This document shows positions 6,001 to 8,242 of a DNA stretch of 8,242 bases, piece by piece. The stretch spans positions 1-8,242 of the forward strand of contig JAGLYT010000062.1 of NCBI GenBank assembly GCA_023132075.1. Reading direction: 5' to 3'. A program made the position numbers and the translations under genes. The notes beneath the pieces were generated by a model. It did not search any database. It saw nothing but the letters and a program-made list of their open reading frames with translations, and was not told the origin of the DNA. How positions within the stretch are numbered: the stretch's first letter is position 1; each line of letters begins with the position of its first letter. The DNA comes from a bacterium. GTDB taxonomy: Bacteria; CBDUZB01; JAGLHV01.

Positions 6001-6029
6001 TTGACAGTTTTTTGTTTTTTATGTATAAT
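6001..6029 (+). promoter_or_regulatory. Perfect consensus sigma-70 promoter for mgtE
   Basis: TTGACA (6001-6006) and TATAAT (6024-6029) are exact consensus hexamers with the optimal 17-base spacer, which includes long T-runs. Transcription would begin near 6036, giving a leader of about 76 bases before the mgtE ATG. This is the strongest promoter in the window and implies high, probably constitutive, initiation. Confidence 0.85.
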
Positions 6030-6069
6030 CAAAAAAATAATTGAATTTTTTAACAAAAAACATTTTGTA

Positions 6070-6088
6070 AGCGGTATTTTTACCTGCT
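6070..6088 (+). promoter_or_regulatory. Hairpin in the mgtE leader
   Basis: Seven base pairs can form between 6070-6076 (AGCGGTA) and 6081-6088, with a TTTT loop and a single bulged T at 6085. It lies 13 bases upstream of the AGGG ribosome site (6102-6105). It could influence mRNA stability or translation. It is far too small for the M-box magnesium riboswitch that precedes many mgtE genes. Confidence 0.4.
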
Positions 6089-6111
6089 CAAGATAAAAAA
6101 CAGGGATAATA

Positions 6112-7506
6112 ATGAAACAAAACAAGTGGAAGTATGGTATTTCTTTATTTCTACCGGAAATAAAAGAATTGCTTGCTAAAAAAAATTATGAAGAATTGAA
6201 AAAATTCCAAAAGGAAATTTATCCTATCGATCTTGCTGAAGATTGGGAGAAATTTTCTTCTTCTGAGAAATTTATTCTTTTCCATTTACTTCCTCATGGG
6301 CGAATGATTGATTTATTTGAAGAGTTGGAATTTGATCAGCAAAAAGAGTTAATAGATAATTTAGAATCTCAGGAATTGAAGGAAGTTTTGGATGAAATGG
6401 CTTCCGATGAAAGAGCTGATTTATTCAGGGAATTATCCGAAAAAACTAAAAAGAAACTTTTTGCTGTAATGAAGAAAGAAAAAGTAGAGGATGTAAAAAA
6501 ACTCCTTACTTATGAAGAAAATACTGCCGGCAGTGTGATGACAACAGAGTTTTTAGAATTAAAAAAAGATATGACTGCCCGAATATCTTTATTGAAACTG
6601 CAGGATTTTTGTGGTCGGCATAAAACAGAAGATGTATCCAACGTTTATATTACCGACGAACGGCATCATTTAATAGGAAGTGTTTCCTTACAAAAGCTGG
6701 TTACTGCTCCCAGTACTAATATGTTATTGGAAAATATTATGTCCGCTGTTCAAACAGTTAAAATTAACGTTAATCAGGATCAGGAGGAAGTTGCACATTT
6801 ATTTAGTAAATACGATCTTCTCTCTGCACCGGTAGTAGGAGATGAAAATCAATTGTTAGGGGTTATTTCTATAGACGATGTAGTTGATGTCATGGAAGAA
6901 GAAACGTCTGAAGATATTTATGGAATGGGGAAAATCAGCAGTGTGCACGATGCGGTACAAATAAATTATGGCCGTGCTTCGGTTTTTGTTTTAGCAAAAA
7001 ACCGGCTTATTTGGTTATTTATTCTTTTATTAATTGAGGTCTTTATTTCCGGACGATTAATCAAAAATTATTCCCATATGTTAGAGACATTAATTGTGCT
7101 TACTTGTTTTATTCCTATGTTAATGGATACAGGAGGAAACGCCGGCTCGCAATCCCTGACAATGGTAGTTAGAGGACTGGCTACCGGTGAAATCGGGTTA
7201 AATCAAATATGGAAAATAATCTGCAAAGAGATTTTTGCCGGATTATCTGTGGGATTATTAATAGGAATAGCAGGAATGATTGTTGTTTTTCTAGTATATG
7301 GATTTAGTTTCCGGTTGGGAATTTTAGTGGGATTATCATTATTATTAGTAATCACTATTTCTACGGTAACCGGAGCATTGTTGCCCTTACTATGTAAACG
7401 GATCGGACTTGACCCTGCGGTATCGGCAAGTCCTTTTATCACCACTGTAGTAGACGCAACCACTATTGTTGTTTATTTTGAAATAGCCCGTTATTTATTT
7501 TTTTAA
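6112..7506 (+). CDS. mgtE: Magnesium transporter MgtE
   Basis: This 464-residue homodimeric inner-membrane magnesium channel has the normal family length (about 450). Domains run in order: cytosolic MgtE N domain (about residues 15-135, with the HLLPHGRMIDLFEEL and ASDERADLF repeats), two CBS domains (about 137-200 and 203-262) that sense Mg2+, a connecting plug helix (about 268-295), and five membrane segments (about 298-318, 323-345, 372-396, 400-428, 440-462). The family signature PMLMDTGGNAGSQS (335-348) with RGLATGEI is intact. So is the GLDPAVSASPF motif, followed by D448 in TTVVDAT, which corresponds to the aspartate that selects Mg2+ in the T. thermophilus pore. ATG 6112 has AGGG six bases upstream. 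The gene appears to form its own transcription unit from the promoter at 6001. No terminator is obvious after the TAA, although the next gene has its own promoter. Confidence 0.96.
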   Translation: MKQNKWKYGISLFLPEIKELLAKKNYEELKKFQKEIYPIDLAEDWEKFSSSEKFILFHLLPHGRMIDLFEELEFDQQKELIDNLESQELKEVLDEMASDERADLFRELSEKTKKKLFAVMKKEKVEDVKKLLTYEENTAGSVMTTEFLELKKDMTARISLLKLQDFCGRHKTEDVSNVYITDERHHLIGSVSLQKLVTAPSTNMLLENIMSAVQTVKINVNQDQEEVAHLFSKYDLLSAPVVGDENQLLGVISIDDVVDVMEEETSEDIYGMGKISSVHDAVQINYGRASVFVLAKNRLIWLFILLLIEVFISGRLIKNYSHMLETLIVLTCFIPMLMDTGGNAGSQSLTMVVRGLATGEIGLNQIWKIICKEIFAGLSVGLLIGIAGMIVVFLVYGFSFRLGILVGLSLLLVITISTVTGALLPLLCKRIGLDPAVSASPFITTVVDATTIVVYFEIARYLFF

Positions 7507-7520
7507 ATTTTTATTTTTAG

Positions 7521-7549
7521 TTGACATTTAGATTTAATGTTTCTATGAT
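7521..7549 (+). promoter_or_regulatory. Sigma-70 type promoter for the response regulator gene
   Basis: TTGACA (7521-7526, exact) is followed after 17 bases by TATGAT (7544-7549, five of six). Transcription would start near 7556, about 50 bases before the GTG start codon. It sits 15 bases after the mgtE stop, so the regulator gene need not rely on read-through from mgtE. Confidence 0.75.
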
Positions 7550-7606
7550 AGAGAAGAGAAAAGGAATAATTAGAAGAATTAATTTTTTTTAAAAAGAGGT
7601 TTTATT

Positions 7607-8242
7607 GTGAAACAGGAAACGAATATTTTAGTAATAGATGATGCAGGTGTTATGCGGGATTTACTCATGGATATTTTAACGGAAGCGGGACATAAAACAA
7701 CAGTTGCGTCTACAGGAAGAGAAGGGCTTGACCGTGCGAAAAAGAACATTTTTGATTTGGTAATAACCGATTTGAAAATATCTGATATTGATGGACTCCA
7801 AATTATTGAGGCAATTAAAAAAAATGATCCGGAAATAATGACTATTATAATTACTGCTTATGCTTCGGTAGAAACAGCACAAGACGCATTAAGAAAAGGA
7901 GTGTTTGATTATATAACTAAACCATTTGAATCCAAGGAACTTCTTTTTATAGTTGATAGAGCAATAAAAGCCAAAAAATTAAAAATGGCTAATCAGCAAT
8001 TAATGAAAAATCTTATAGATCAAAAAGTTAAATTAGAAGAAGAAGTAGAAGATCTTTCGATTTTATATAAAATAAAGCAGGAAATTAGTTCAACATTAGA
8101 ATTAAATGCGATATTTAAGATTATTGTCGATAGGGCAGCTGATATTGTAGATGCGGAAACATGTGTAATCCTTTTAATTAATTCCGAATCCAAGGAATTA
8201 TTTATTCAATGGTCACATGGACTAAGCAAAGAAAAGATAGAA
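7607..8242 (+). CDS. Response regulator with receiver and GAF domains (partial, 3' end outside window)
   Basis: This is an open frame of 212 codons that runs off the window. Residues 6-120 are a CheY-like receiver domain with every key residue: acidic pair D11 and D12, phosphoacceptor D55 (DLVITDLKISDIDG), switch T83 (IITAYAS) and K105 (DYITKPFE). A charged helical linker, probably coiled coil (about 121-150), leads into the start of a GAF sensory domain (about 150 onward: LSILYKIKQEISSTLELNAIF ... CVILLINSESKELF). In known proteins of this layout the C-terminus may be a histidine kinase, GGDEF, HD-GYP or phosphatase domain; which applies here cannot be seen. It starts at GTG 7607 with AAGAGG (7594-7599) seven bases upstream. 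No partner sensor kinase lies in the window. Confidence 0.92.
   Translation, partial: MKQETNILVIDDAGVMRDLLMDILTEAGHKTTVASTGREGLDRAKKNIFDLVITDLKISDIDGLQIIEAIKKNDPEIMTIIITAYASVETAQDALRKGVFDYITKPFESKELLFIVDRAIKAKKLKMANQQLMKNLIDQKVKLEEEVEDLSILYKIKQEISSTLELNAIFKIIVDRAADIVDAETCVILLINSESKELFIQWSHGLSKEKIE

Larger units (their letters stand above)
5697..6111. other. 415-bp intergenic region, repeat mosaic followed by mgtE promoter
   Basis: No gene is supported here. The first two thirds are T-rich on the + strand and built of degenerate short tandem repeats (7, 8 and 11 bp, listed separately). The last part holds the mgtE promoter and leader. A 63-codon open frame at 5905-6096 starts at TTG without a ribosome site, runs through the repeats and across the promoter, and resembles nothing known. 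Confidence 0.8.

Noticed and set aside
5905-6096. 63-codon cysteine-rich open frame in the intergenic gap
   Set aside because: It starts at TTG without a ribosome site, is made largely of translated short repeats and T-runs, and crosses the mgtE promoter.
6030-6111. M-box (ykoK) magnesium riboswitch upstream of mgtE
   Set aside because: The space between promoter and start codon is about 76-80 bases, too short, and only one small hairpin is seen.
7203-7463. 86-codon minus-strand open frame inside mgtE
   Set aside because: It is a shadow of the strongly conserved MgtE membrane domain, with no ribosome site or family resemblance.

Overview
This is an AT-rich bacterial chromosome segment (about one third G+C by eye) in which every supported gene reads on the + strand. 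Gene starts carry Shine-Dalgarno sequences and three sites match the sigma-70 type promoter closely, so it is bacterial rather than archaeal. The mix of a small clostridial/thermotogal-type ferredoxin, an oxygen-sensitive radical SAM enzyme, a Memo-family protein and a THEP1-type NTPase suggests an anaerobe, probably from a little-cultured lineage. I cannot assign the phylum from the sequence. No insertion sequence, phage gene, CRISPR array, tRNA or rRNA is visible.

Layout. (1) 1-1589: the 3' end of topA (two C4 zinc fingers), then xerC overlapping it by one base (TAATG), then an unrecognised 138-residue protein. (2) 1621-5696: a good promoter, then six closely spaced genes (gaps 3-39 nt): a [4Fe-4S] ferredoxin, short-form signal peptide peptidase SppA, a Yip1-like membrane protein, a PflX-type radical SAM protein, a Memo-family protein (AmmeMemoRadiSam protein B) and a THEP1-family NTPase. 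(3) 5697-6111: a 415-base gap without a gene. It holds a mosaic of degenerate 7-, 8- and 11-bp tandem repeats and then a perfect consensus promoter. (4) 6112-7506: the MgtE magnesium transporter, with a small hairpin in its leader but no room for a magnesium riboswitch. (5) 7521-8242: a third strong promoter and the start of a receiver-GAF response regulator that runs off the window.

How the genes may work together. topA and xerC both act on DNA topology and chromosome resolution, and their overlap suggests translational coupling. In the six-gene block, SppA and the Yip1-like protein are membrane functions. The radical SAM plus Memo pair resembles the widespread but functionally unknown AmmeMemoRadiSam system. 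Here the radical SAM partner looks like PflX (COG1313) rather than the usual partner, and no AMMECR1 gene is present in the window. The adjacent ferredoxin could supply electrons to the radical SAM enzyme, but that is inference from co-location. The most interesting items are this variant Memo/radical SAM block and the repeat mosaic upstream of mgtE.
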